Origin: Candidatus Zixiibacteriota bacterium
Lineage (GTDB): Bacteria; Zixibacteria; MSB-5A5; GN15; JAAZOE01
Length of the DNA stretch: 5,838 nucleotides
Assembly (NCBI GenBank): GCA_028700875.1
Contig: JAQVRW010000203.1
Location: 1-5,838, forward strand
Direction: 5' to 3'
Below, piece after piece: positions 1-5,838 of this stretch (positions within the stretch are counted from its first letter, which is position 1; every line of letters starts with the position of its first letter). The notes under the pieces were generated by a model, which worked only from the letters and a program-made list of their open reading frames with translations, was not told where the DNA came from and did not search any database. The translations under genes and the position numbers were made by a program.

Positions 1-1
1 C

Positions 2-148
2 CAAAGTGCTTTGGGATCGGATCATTTCGTTACTCTGACCGAAGCGAACGGGGGACGGTATGATCGGAAATCGGGCCAAGGCATCAGCCTGCGGCACGGT
101 ACCACGATTACGATGGGCGACTATGAGTTTATATATCAAAATATGTGA
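2..148 (+). CDS. C-terminal fragment of a probable FHA-domain protein (5' end outside window)
   Basis: An open frame enters from the left edge and ends at TGA 146-148, giving 48 visible residues. The tail contains an N-G-G turn (visible residues 16-18), then GISLRHGTTITMGDYEFIY (27-45). This matches the closing pattern of forkhead-associated (FHA) domains: an NG-turn, a short hairpin, then 'L-x-x-G-D-x-I-x-hG-x-x-x-hxa' over the last two beta strands. FHA domains bind phosphothreonine peptides, so the protein could carry a Ser/Thr-kinase signal to the genes downstream. The canonical N-G-T is N-G-G here and the Asp of the L-x-x-G-D step is Thr. The diagnostic N-terminal half (G-R, S-x-x-H) lies outside the window, so the family is inferred from the tail alone; another small beta-sandwich is possible. 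The gene is 12 bases upstream of the tubulin-like gene, and its stop codon lies inside that gene's ribosome binding site. Confidence 0.6.
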   Translation, partial: QSALGSDHFVTLTEANGGRYDRKSGQGISLRHGTTITMGDYEFIYQNM

Positions 149-153
149 GGAGG
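146..153 (+). promoter_or_regulatory. Shine-Dalgarno site of the tubulin-like gene, overlapping the upstream stop codon
   Basis: TGAGGAGG contains a full AGGAGG (148-153). Its first three bases are the TGA stop of the FHA-like gene. The spacing of 7 bases to ATG 161 is near ideal, whereas the in-frame TTG at 155 is only 1 base away. This site therefore decides in favour of ATG 161 as the start. A ribosome terminating on the upstream gene sits directly on this site, which suggests translational coupling. Confidence 0.85.
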
Positions 154-160
154 CTTGACC

Positions 161-3085
161 ATGAGGGGTTACGACAGCACCAGCAAACACCGGGACAACC
201 CGGGATCCGCGGCTTTGAATGAGCAGCAATTGAATGTTCGGCCGACATTTTATGTTGGTTTGGGTGGCATCGGTTGTGCCGTATTGCGTCGGTTGAAAAC
301 GAGGATCAGGCAAATTGCCCCGGAAGCCGAGAGCGCCTTTGCTTTCCTGGGCGCGGACACTCAGGCTCATGAAGTGAGTGATATCCTTACGGCGAATGAA
401 TACGTCGCCTTATCATTGGGCGTCAAACCCGATGCTGTGGCTAAGATGGAGCCGGATACATTGGATTGGTATCGCCGGCTCGTCAAAGGGTGGCGGGCCA
501 AAAGCATAACCTTTGGCGCCAATCAAGTCAAAGCCGTGGGCAGACTTGCCCTGCGTTACCCGCCCACGTTCCAGGAATTTGTGGCGAAAATGGCGAAGGC
601 CAATAATCAACTGGGACGGGCGAAAGATGCACTGGGACACGGAGCTTCGGTGAAAGTGTATATCATTTCCAGCCTGATGGGGGGAACTGGTTCCGGGAGT
701 CTGGTCGATATCATGGCGGTCGTGGGACGGTATTTTGAAAGGGAGGCCGGACCGGATTTTCCGTATCAAGCCATTCTTCTGACTCCCGACGTTCTATTGA
801 ATGAAATATCCGATGGTCAGCTGGAGGTACTCAAATCCAATACCTATGCCACGCTCAAGGAATTGCATCATACCATTTCCGGGCAGGAATTGACCGTTGA
901 TTATGACGATAAAATCTTCCGGGGAACGAAAATCGCCTCCGACGCCCTGCCTCGGGTGATCCATTTGATCGGCGACAAAAACGAAGACGGATTTATCGTG
1001 GCCGGTTTGATAGAGGAACTCGGGGATATCGTCGTATCCTATCTGGCTTCGGAGATTCAAACGCCGATGAAAGACCTGTTTTCCAATGTGCAAATCCAGG
1101 ATAAGGAAAACAGCGATTTCGATGAACCCGGTCGGGATGATGCGTTCCGGGCTTTTTCATCTTTCGGAGTCGTGCGTACCGGCTTCCCCAAAGAGATCAT
1201 TGAACAGCTATTTGCCCTCCAGGCGGCCCATGCGACTTTGGATGCCGAATTGGCATCGTCGTCCGGTACGTTTGATCGGGTCGCCAATTGGATAGAATCA
1301 CATAACCTGAAAGAAAACGGCGCGGATCAGCTTCAGGACCAAATTCGCCAGGAACATAAGAAGATAAGCATTGACGCCAAAGGGAATATCATGGCGGCCG
1401 GCTTCAAGTATGAAAAGCTCTTGGCCGAAGCGAAGGCATACCAGAAGAAAATGACCGATTCACTCGAAGCCGATAAGAAGAAGACGGTAAGCAAACAGGT
1501 GGACGATATCGCCAAAGCCATCGTGGTGGACGCGCAAAAAACCTTCGAGGATGTTCTGAAGCAGGAGAATTTGACCGACGCCATGCAGTTTGCGGGCGTG
1601 CTGCTGGAATCATTGAAGGATCACCAGAAAGCCTTGAGGGAGGAGGCGGAGGTTGCCAGGGGATTTCTCGCGAAAGCCTCCGATGAGGTCAAATCAAGCA
1701 TCGGCATCATTGACCAGTCGATAAAGGGATATTTCGGGCGGAGACGGAGAGTGGAAGACGCGGTGAATGACTTCGATGCCCGGCTGGAAAATATGTTGAA
1801 TAGGCAGGTCAATGTCTGGATCATGGATGAAGCGGATAAGGTGTATATAAAGCTTCAGGAAAAGTGCGATCGCCTGATCAAGGAATGGAAAGACTCCGTA
1901 GATATGCTCAAAGGGCATCGGGCCGGCATGGAAACGAACATCACCAGCCTCAGGAATTTTCTGGACCGGCTTGCGGACATAGAAAAACGCGGCCCGGAAA
2001 ACCGCTTCAGTCTGGTCAATTCGATTCGGGCCAATGAACTTTATCAAGAGATCGTGGGGCCGGAATTGGAGGGTATTATCGGGAGGACGCGCAATCTGAT
2101 TGTCGATAAAGGCATGCTGAAACGGGTCAAACAGACTTTCGAGGATTGGAGCTCTAATCTGGAGGAACAACTCGTCACGAACGAAATGAATTCGAGGTTG
2201 GAACCGATCGACTTTGCGTATGTCCTGGATAGATTCTATCCCAAAGAAGATCAGAAGAAAGTATTGTTTGACAACCTGAGCAGTCTGTCCACCCCCCTGT
2301 TTCGGCTGGACGGGAACCTGAAACAATCGGATTATGAAGCATATTGGATTGTCGGCGTACATCCCTCTCTCCAGGAAAGGTTTCATAATGAATATGAACG
2401 TTTCCTCGGAGCTCAAAGGGGGCGGGTCTATGCGGGGTTCGATTCGGCGCATGAAATCATCATCTACCAACTGAAACACGGTTACACCATTCATTCCTTC
2501 CTGCCGCTGCGGGATTACCAGTCGCACTATACGATCAGGCTGAACGATTACCGGCGGGGAATCGAAAAGAAAGAACCGAAACGACCGGTTCATGGTTGGG
2601 TCGAGGCGACGGAATGGGCGGATCTCATCCCCAACCGTGAAGCGGAGGAGGGGCTGAAGTGGTTCATATTGGGGCGAGCTTTCAATCATCTCTTTCCCGC
2701 CCAGGGGGCTTCGTCACCGACAGACCGGAAGAATACATCGTATCTTTATGCCCGCGGAGCGTGTTACTTCATGCAGACCTCAGAAGGCCAAAAGCCCGAG
2801 GAAGTCGGCAGAGGGCTGGCGGATGCGGTCCGGAACTTCTCCGAGCGCACCAATCTTCTACAGACCATGCAAACCATGATCAGGTCGAAGATCGCGGAAG
2901 CGGGCGAGCAGGTTATCCGCGAAGGACTCGAACAAGAGTACGTGCCGATTCTGAAAAATGAGATCGAAATAGCTACCAATAATCCCAAATCCGGAGACAG
3001 CGCCAGAGCTGATATCCTGCGTAAACTTTTCGGCGCGCTCAGACAATTTATCGACGAAGATCTCAGGTCGCCCGGCCGGGTCTAA
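161..3085 (+). CDS. Tubulin-like (Tubulin_2 / FtsZ-like family) GTP-binding protein with long coiled-coil extension
   Basis: The product has 974 residues. ATG 161 was chosen over the in-frame TTG 155 because of the Shine-Dalgarno spacing. After a polar N-terminal tail (1-27) comes strand 1 and a glycine-rich loop, FYVGLGGIG (30-38), leading into a basic helix. At 166-181 a hydrophobic strand runs into GGTGSGS (174-180), the tubulin/FtsZ signature (G-G-T-G-[SA]-G) that binds GTP phosphates. A later strand (265-271), a core helix (about 281-300) and an N-S-D-F-D-E stretch (317-322) resemble the S6-H7-T7 order, with T7 carrying the acidic catalytic residues of FtsZ. A strand and helix, SSFGVVRTGFP (333-343) onward, close the core. 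Residues about 400-620 are charged and helical, probably coiled coil, with a basic RRRR patch (527-530). A further C-terminal region (about 705-974) includes IIIYQLKHGYTIHSF (766-780). FtsZ is under 450 residues and lacks such an extension, so this is not cell-division FtsZ. No signal peptide or membrane helix is seen, so the protein is probably cytoplasmic. The likely role is a GTP-dependent polymer or switch in membrane remodelling (inferred from reports on FtsZ-like families). The family call is firm; polymerisation and substrate are unproven. Confidence 0.88.
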   Translation: MRGYDSTSKHRDNPGSAALNEQQLNVRPTFYVGLGGIGCAVLRRLKTRIRQIAPEAESAFAFLGADTQAHEVSDILTANEYVALSLGVKPDAVAKMEPDTLDWYRRLVKGWRAKSITFGANQVKAVGRLALRYPPTFQEFVAKMAKANNQLGRAKDALGHGASVKVYIISSLMGGTGSGSLVDIMAVVGRYFEREAGPDFPYQAILLTPDVLLNEISDGQLEVLKSNTYATLKELHHTISGQELTVDYDDKIFRGTKIASDALPRVIHLIGDKNEDGFIVAGLIEELGDIVVSYLASEIQTPMKDLFSNVQIQDKENSDFDEPGRDDAFRAFSSFGVVRTGFPKEIIEQLFALQAAHATLDAELASSSGTFDRVANWIESHNLKENGADQLQDQIRQEHKKISIDAKGNIMAAGFKYEKLLAEAKAYQKKMTDSLEADKKKTVSKQVDDIAKAIVVDAQKTFEDVLKQENLTDAMQFAGVLLESLKDHQKALREEAEVARGFLAKASDEVKSSIGIIDQSIKGYFGRRRRVEDAVNDFDARLENMLNRQVNVWIMDEADKVYIKLQEKCDRLIKEWKDSVDMLKGHRAGMETNITSLRNFLDRLADIEKRGPENRFSLVNSIRANELYQEIVGPELEGIIGRTRNLIVDKGMLKRVKQTFEDWSSNLEEQLVTNEMNSRLEPIDFAYVLDRFYPKEDQKKVLFDNLSSLSTPLFRLDGNLKQSDYEAYWIVGVHPSLQERFHNEYERFLGAQRGRVYAGFDSAHEIIIYQLKHGYTIHSFLPLRDYQSHYTIRLNDYRRGIEKKEPKRPVHGWVEATEWADLIPNREAEEGLKWFILGRAFNHLFPAQGASSPTDRKNTSYLYARGACYFMQTSEGQKPEEVGRGLADAVRNFSERTNLLQTMQTMIRSKIAEAGEQVIREGLEQEYVPILKNEIEIATNNPKSGDSARADILRKLFGALRQFIDEDLRSPGRV

Positions 3086-3089
3086 GGCG

Positions 3090-3096
3090 AAAGAAG
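3090..3096 (+). promoter_or_regulatory. Weak ribosome binding site of the second large gene
   Basis: The 14-base gap between TAA 3083-3085 and ATG 3100 holds only AAAGAAG (3090-3096, 3 bases from the start) and an AAGG (3084-3087) further upstream. Neither is a strong Shine-Dalgarno match, in contrast to the AGGAGG and AGGAG sites of the neighbouring genes. Translation here may depend on ribosomes finishing the tubulin-like gene, which would make this product less abundant than its neighbour. Confidence 0.35.
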
Positions 3097-3099
3097 CAT

Positions 3100-5322
3100 A
3101 TGCTGGATACCTTGCGGAACGAAATCGCCCGGGTTGTGGCAACTCGCGGCGGAAAAGGACCGGATGAAACGGCGCGGACGTTTATTTATCTGGCTTCCCC
3201 GTCCCTGATGCCCGTGAAAAAGTGGTTCGAGGAACATTACCCCCAAAAGGATCCCGACGCCGAGTTCCTTTCCCCCTGGCTTGTCAGCCAGGAAGGGACG
3301 GGTGATTTCGCGGGCAAAGTGAATAACGCGGTCATTTGTGCCTATGACGCCAACCTGATCGGCACGTTGGTGATGAAGGGCACAAAGATCGCAAATTCCC
3401 TGAACCAGGTGCTGGTAATCGCGGATCTGAGCGAAGCCGGTATCGAGAAGCGAATCGTTGAGGAATGCCGAGTCATAGCGGAGACTTTGCAACGGTGTTC
3501 AGGCGGCGGGGCGCCGGTTTTTTGGACCGGCATCTTTATTATCGGGCGAGTGGGGTCGGGGGAAACGGAAACTCAACCGCCCGACGCGGTCAAGGAGAAG
3601 ACACGGAAACGGACTCGTTTCGCCAGTAAGGAAACAGTCAAGAGCCTTCTCGAGAAATTGTCGGATGAGCTTTTTGGCCGAGTTTTTCTCCTCAACGTTT
3701 CCAATTCTCAGGGTATTCTGATTCCCGAAGACCGCGATGAAACCTGCCTGCTTGGCCAGTTGCTGTATTTTCTGATGACCTACCCTATGGCGACCGGCCA
3801 GGCCGGGAATTACATAAATTGGATCAATGCCAATTCTGCGTCCAACAATTATGTGACGGGGTTTTCGGCCGTTTCCTTCATCCTTCCGGTGGAGACAATC
3901 CTGGAGGTGGTCGCGGTTGCCAGGGGAACCGAGATCATGAATGAGGGGCTGCTCAACCTGGGCAACAGGGATCGTTTCGGCTTGTATCTTCTCAGCTTTC
4001 TCCAGAAGAACTTCCTTACTGCGGGCGAGACTCTGGAAAACAGGCTGTCTACCGACAAGGAATTGCCGTTGCTGAATCCGACAACGTCGTTTCCCGATTT
4101 CGATGAAATGCCGCTTGATGATTATTTGGAGACAATGAGCAACATCGACGCCTCACTTCCCGGGGCGGCCATGGAAAACCATACCAGGATGCAAAGCATA
4201 GCCGAACGATGTTTGAATGAAGTTCGGATTTCATTGGACGATCACTCGGAAAGCATGGCCGGCCGGGAACAGGGAGGCCTCTTGATGGCCGACCAATTCC
4301 TTGAGGGTTTGCAGAGCCATATCGAAAAGATCACCCCCAAGGACGGAAAACCGACGCAGTATGATGATCCCGGGGGAGAAATCCGCACGTTGGGCGGGCT
4401 GGCCGCAAAATCCCCAAGAAAAGCAGCCGTCTTTGCCAGAGGATTCGTCTTGCCCCTGGCCTCCATCCTGGCGGTCAATATCTTGCCGCTTGCTCCGATC
4501 TGGAAAACGGTACTTCTCATCGCTTTGCCGCTGCTGTGCGTGCTCTTAAGCATTTTTGTCTATATCTCGACACGGCAGGAACTCAAGAATCACGTCCTGA
4601 ATCTCCAGAGCCTGCTCCGGGCGAAATTCGAAATCTTGATGGCCGACAAGAAAGCCGAAGTCGTCGCCAAGCACATGAATGACGTTCAGGCAGAAGTGAA
4701 GACAACTCGGGAATTGGCCAGGGCCGCCGTGGAGCGTATCAAAACGCTCGTGAAATATTTCGGCGATGAGTACAATCCCGGATTGCGCGAGGAAGATGCT
4801 TTCTGGAAATTCGCGGTGAAGGAAACGCAATTCAGGGATTATGTGCCGTTGTGCCGCGTGAATATCGGTGACGTGGCCAGGGATTATCTCGCTCTCGAGC
4901 GTCCTCTATTCCCCTGGCGGCGTCTGATTGCCTGTCATGAACCGACACCGGATCCTTGGGAGTTCGGTCTCGTCGAAAAAGCAGGCCTGCGAGTACTGCC
5001 CGATTGCGGAGATATTATCAATCTCACTATCCAGTCGCGGTTCAATCCGGAAATGCCGCAATACCAGGGCTATTTGGAGCTCATTACGAGGCTGGGACAT
5101 CCTTTCCTGACGGTCAATGCCATGCGGAAGGAAAACGGTGCCATCACCACTTGCATGATGGCGGAGATCGGCCCGCCGGCGCAATCTCCCATGCTTGGCG
5201 GTTTTATCAATGATTTGTCCCGGCATTTTACCTTATACACTTTTGGGGAGCTGCCTCCGTATCGACTTTCCCTGTTCGGGTTCATGGAAGGGGTCAGCGT
5301 CGATGATGTTGATTTGCAGTGA
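3100..5322 (+). CDS. Membrane-anchored coiled-coil protein with a probable degenerate tubulin-like domain
   Basis: The product has 740 residues. ATG 3100 is the first start in frame, 14 bases after the tubulin-like gene. Residues 1-445 look soluble. Two adjacent hydrophobic helices, about 448-467 and 469-489, form a tight membrane hairpin, so both long flanks should lie on the same side, most likely the cytoplasm. A charged coiled coil follows (about 491-555), then a mixed C-terminal domain (about 568-740). There is no signal peptide. I see no textbook enzyme motif; GRVGSGET (149-156) resembles a Walker A but has Glu for Lys. By eye, the N-terminal 285 residues parallel the neighbouring tubulin homologue: RTFIYLASPS (26-35) against its strand 1 and glycine loop, QVLVIADLSEAG (103-114) against its GGTGSG loop, RVFLLNVSNSQG (194-205) against RVIHLIGDKNEDG, and the strand-Pro-helix at 252-285 against 333-364. 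All nucleotide-contacting glycines and the acidic T7 residues are missing. I therefore infer a non-catalytic paralogue that could anchor the GTP-binding protein to the membrane. The gene boundaries and membrane hairpin are secure; the paralogy is inference. Confidence 0.8.
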   Translation: MLDTLRNEIARVVATRGGKGPDETARTFIYLASPSLMPVKKWFEEHYPQKDPDAEFLSPWLVSQEGTGDFAGKVNNAVICAYDANLIGTLVMKGTKIANSLNQVLVIADLSEAGIEKRIVEECRVIAETLQRCSGGGAPVFWTGIFIIGRVGSGETETQPPDAVKEKTRKRTRFASKETVKSLLEKLSDELFGRVFLLNVSNSQGILIPEDRDETCLLGQLLYFLMTYPMATGQAGNYINWINANSASNNYVTGFSAVSFILPVETILEVVAVARGTEIMNEGLLNLGNRDRFGLYLLSFLQKNFLTAGETLENRLSTDKELPLLNPTTSFPDFDEMPLDDYLETMSNIDASLPGAAMENHTRMQSIAERCLNEVRISLDDHSESMAGREQGGLLMADQFLEGLQSHIEKITPKDGKPTQYDDPGGEIRTLGGLAAKSPRKAAVFARGFVLPLASILAVNILPLAPIWKTVLLIALPLLCVLLSIFVYISTRQELKNHVLNLQSLLRAKFEILMADKKAEVVAKHMNDVQAEVKTTRELARAAVERIKTLVKYFGDEYNPGLREEDAFWKFAVKETQFRDYVPLCRVNIGDVARDYLALERPLFPWRRLIACHEPTPDPWEFGLVEKAGLRVLPDCGDIINLTIQSRFNPEMPQYQGYLELITRLGHPFLTVNAMRKENGAITTCMMAEIGPPAQSPMLGGFINDLSRHFTLYTFGELPPYRLSLFGFMEGVSVDDVDLQ

Positions 5323-5326
5323 GGAG
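5320..5326 (+). promoter_or_regulatory. Shine-Dalgarno site of the polytopic membrane protein gene, overlapping the upstream stop codon
   Basis: TGAGGAG contains AGGAG (5322-5326), placed 5 bases before ATG 5332. The TGA is the stop codon of the preceding gene. It repeats the arrangement at 146-153 and supports ATG 5332, rather than the internal ATG at 5341, as the start. Confidence 0.8.
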
Positions 5327-5331
5327 TCGTA

Positions 5332-5838
5332 ATGCTGTTTATGGCCTTGATCATATACGGAGTACTGATCCCCGGTGTCTGTTTTGCGTCGGCCATGGTC
5401 GCCCCGTTGCCCAGGGGGCTTTTCCTGCTGATCGTTCCACCGCTGCTCTATGCCGTCTCCATCCTGCTTTCGCTTTTCGCGGCTTACCTCATCGATATCT
5501 ACAATCCCCGCGTCAAGGATAGGATGCGGGATCTGCTTTGGGTACCGGGGGTTCGATGGTCGTGTGCGCTGACCGCCATAATCATCGCCCTTTGTCTTCT
5601 GGTGGATTTCATATGGTTTCGCGTGGTGCCGTCGACTCTGGCGCTTTCTTATCTGCTCCCCATCCTGATCGTTTCGGCCGTGAACGCCGCCGGCATTGAA
5701 GTGAATCTGAAAAGACTGGCGCGGGAACCCGCTCCGGGTAAAGCGGTGATTCCCGAACTCCCCTCCGGGCCGGAAATAGCGGAGGATATTGTCAGAGACT
5801 TTCGATGGGAGTTCAAGGGAAAACCATACGAGGTCAGG
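5332..5838 (+). CDS. N-terminal part of a polytopic membrane protein of unknown function (3' end outside window)
   Basis: The frame is open from ATG 5332 to the right edge, giving 169 visible residues. Four hydrophobic segments can be read: about 3-24, 30-54, 77-96 and 101-122. The loop between the second and third (57-75: YNPRVKDRMRDLLWVPGVR) is strongly basic, as is the stretch after the fourth (KRLAR, 127-131). By the positive-inside rule these lie in the cytoplasm, so both termini of the four-helix unit face the cytoplasm. A proline-rich linker (133-147) then leads into a soluble region beginning IAEDIVRDFRWEFKGKPYEV (149-168), whose W-x-x-x-G-K-x-Y/W-x-h pattern loosely resembles the strand before some transglutaminase-like domains. 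That is weak and undecidable with the rest missing. The gene follows the previous one after 9 bases and is probably in the same operon, so it may be a membrane component of the tubulin-like system. I do not recognise the family. Confidence 0.75.
   Translation, partial: MLFMALIIYGVLIPGVCFASAMVAPLPRGLFLLIVPPLLYAVSILLSLFAAYLIDIYNPRVKDRMRDLLWVPGVRWSCALTAIIIALCLLVDFIWFRVVPSTLALSYLLPILIVSAVNAAGIEVNLKRLAREPAPGKAVIPELPSGPEIAEDIVRDFRWEFKGKPYEVR

Noticed and set aside
155..160. TTG 155 as the start of the tubulin-like protein
   Set aside because: It lies only 1 base after the AGGAGG site, too close for initiation, while ATG 161 has ideal 7-base spacing.
1694..2689. A 331-codon open frame on the minus strand inside the tubulin-like gene
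   Set aside because: It lies codon-for-codon opposite the real gene and stays open only because the sense strand lacks TTA, CTA and TCA codons over this stretch. It has no SD site, no recognisable motif and a low-complexity, F/P/R/I-rich composition typical of antisense shadows.
161..3085. Assignment of the tubulin homologue as cell-division FtsZ or plasmid TubZ
   Set aside because: The length, the long helical middle and the extra C-terminal region fit neither family, and no ftsA/dcw or plasmid partition (TubR/tubC-like) features flank it.
3086..3099. A promoter or terminator between the two large genes
   Set aside because: The gap is only 14 bases and holds no inverted repeat, T-run or -10/-35 pair; an internal promoter would have to lie within coding sequence and none is apparent.
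3082..3492. A 136-codon minus-strand frame over the start of the second large gene
   Set aside because: It is wholly antisense to a well-supported coding region and its junction, with no SD site and no recognisable family features.
3544..3567. GRVGSGET (residues 149-156 of the second large protein) as a Walker A ATP-binding loop
   Set aside because: It follows a hydrophobic strand and resembles G-x-x-x-x-G-K-T, but the essential Lys is Glu, a Pro/charged linker rather than a helix follows, and no Walker B or other ATPase motif is evident.

Overview
The window is a compact, single-direction stretch of bacterial chromosome. It holds four protein genes on the + strand, two complete and two cut by the window edges, with almost no intergenic DNA: 12, 14 and 9 bases between them. 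Strong Shine-Dalgarno sites (TGAGGAGG, TGAGGAG) are built onto the preceding stop codons. This packing points to one transcript with translational coupling. Base composition looks moderate (about half G+C by eye). SD-led bacterial translation is clear, but nothing here fixes the phylum; a Gram-negative environmental lineage (for example a deltaproteobacterium-like or candidate-phylum organism) is a guess only. No RNA genes, mobile elements, CRISPR arrays or terminators were seen.

Layout: (1) bases 2-148, the last 48 codons of a gene whose C-terminus looks like the end of an FHA (phosphothreonine-binding) domain. (2) 161-3085, a 974-residue member of the tubulin/FtsZ superfamily of the 'tubulin-like' (Tubulin_2 / FtsZ-like) type. 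It has a glycine-rich N-terminal loop (GLGGIG), an intact GGTGSGS nucleotide-binding signature, a long helical/coiled-coil middle and a separate C-terminal region. (3) 3100-5322, a 740-residue protein with a central two-helix membrane hairpin followed by a coiled coil. By eye its N-terminal ~285 residues follow the same strand/helix order as the tubulin-like protein next door, but every nucleotide-handling loop is replaced, so I propose that it is a membrane-anchored, degenerate (pseudo-GTPase) tubulin paralogue. (4) 5332-end, the N-terminal 169 residues of a membrane protein with about four transmembrane helices followed by the start of a soluble region.

How they may work together: FtsZ-like families distinct from cell-division FtsZ have been described in gene neighbourhoods with von Willebrand A, GTPase and OmpA-type proteins and were proposed to act in membrane remodelling. 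The gene set here (FHA-like protein, GTP-binding tubulin homologue, membrane-embedded tubulin-like partner, polytopic membrane protein) fits that general idea: a cytoplasmic GTP-dependent polymer or switch tethered to the inner membrane by a non-catalytic partner, possibly controlled by Ser/Thr phosphorylation through the FHA protein. The gene order, the tubulin signature and the membrane segments are read directly from the sequence; the paralogy and the joint function are inference.
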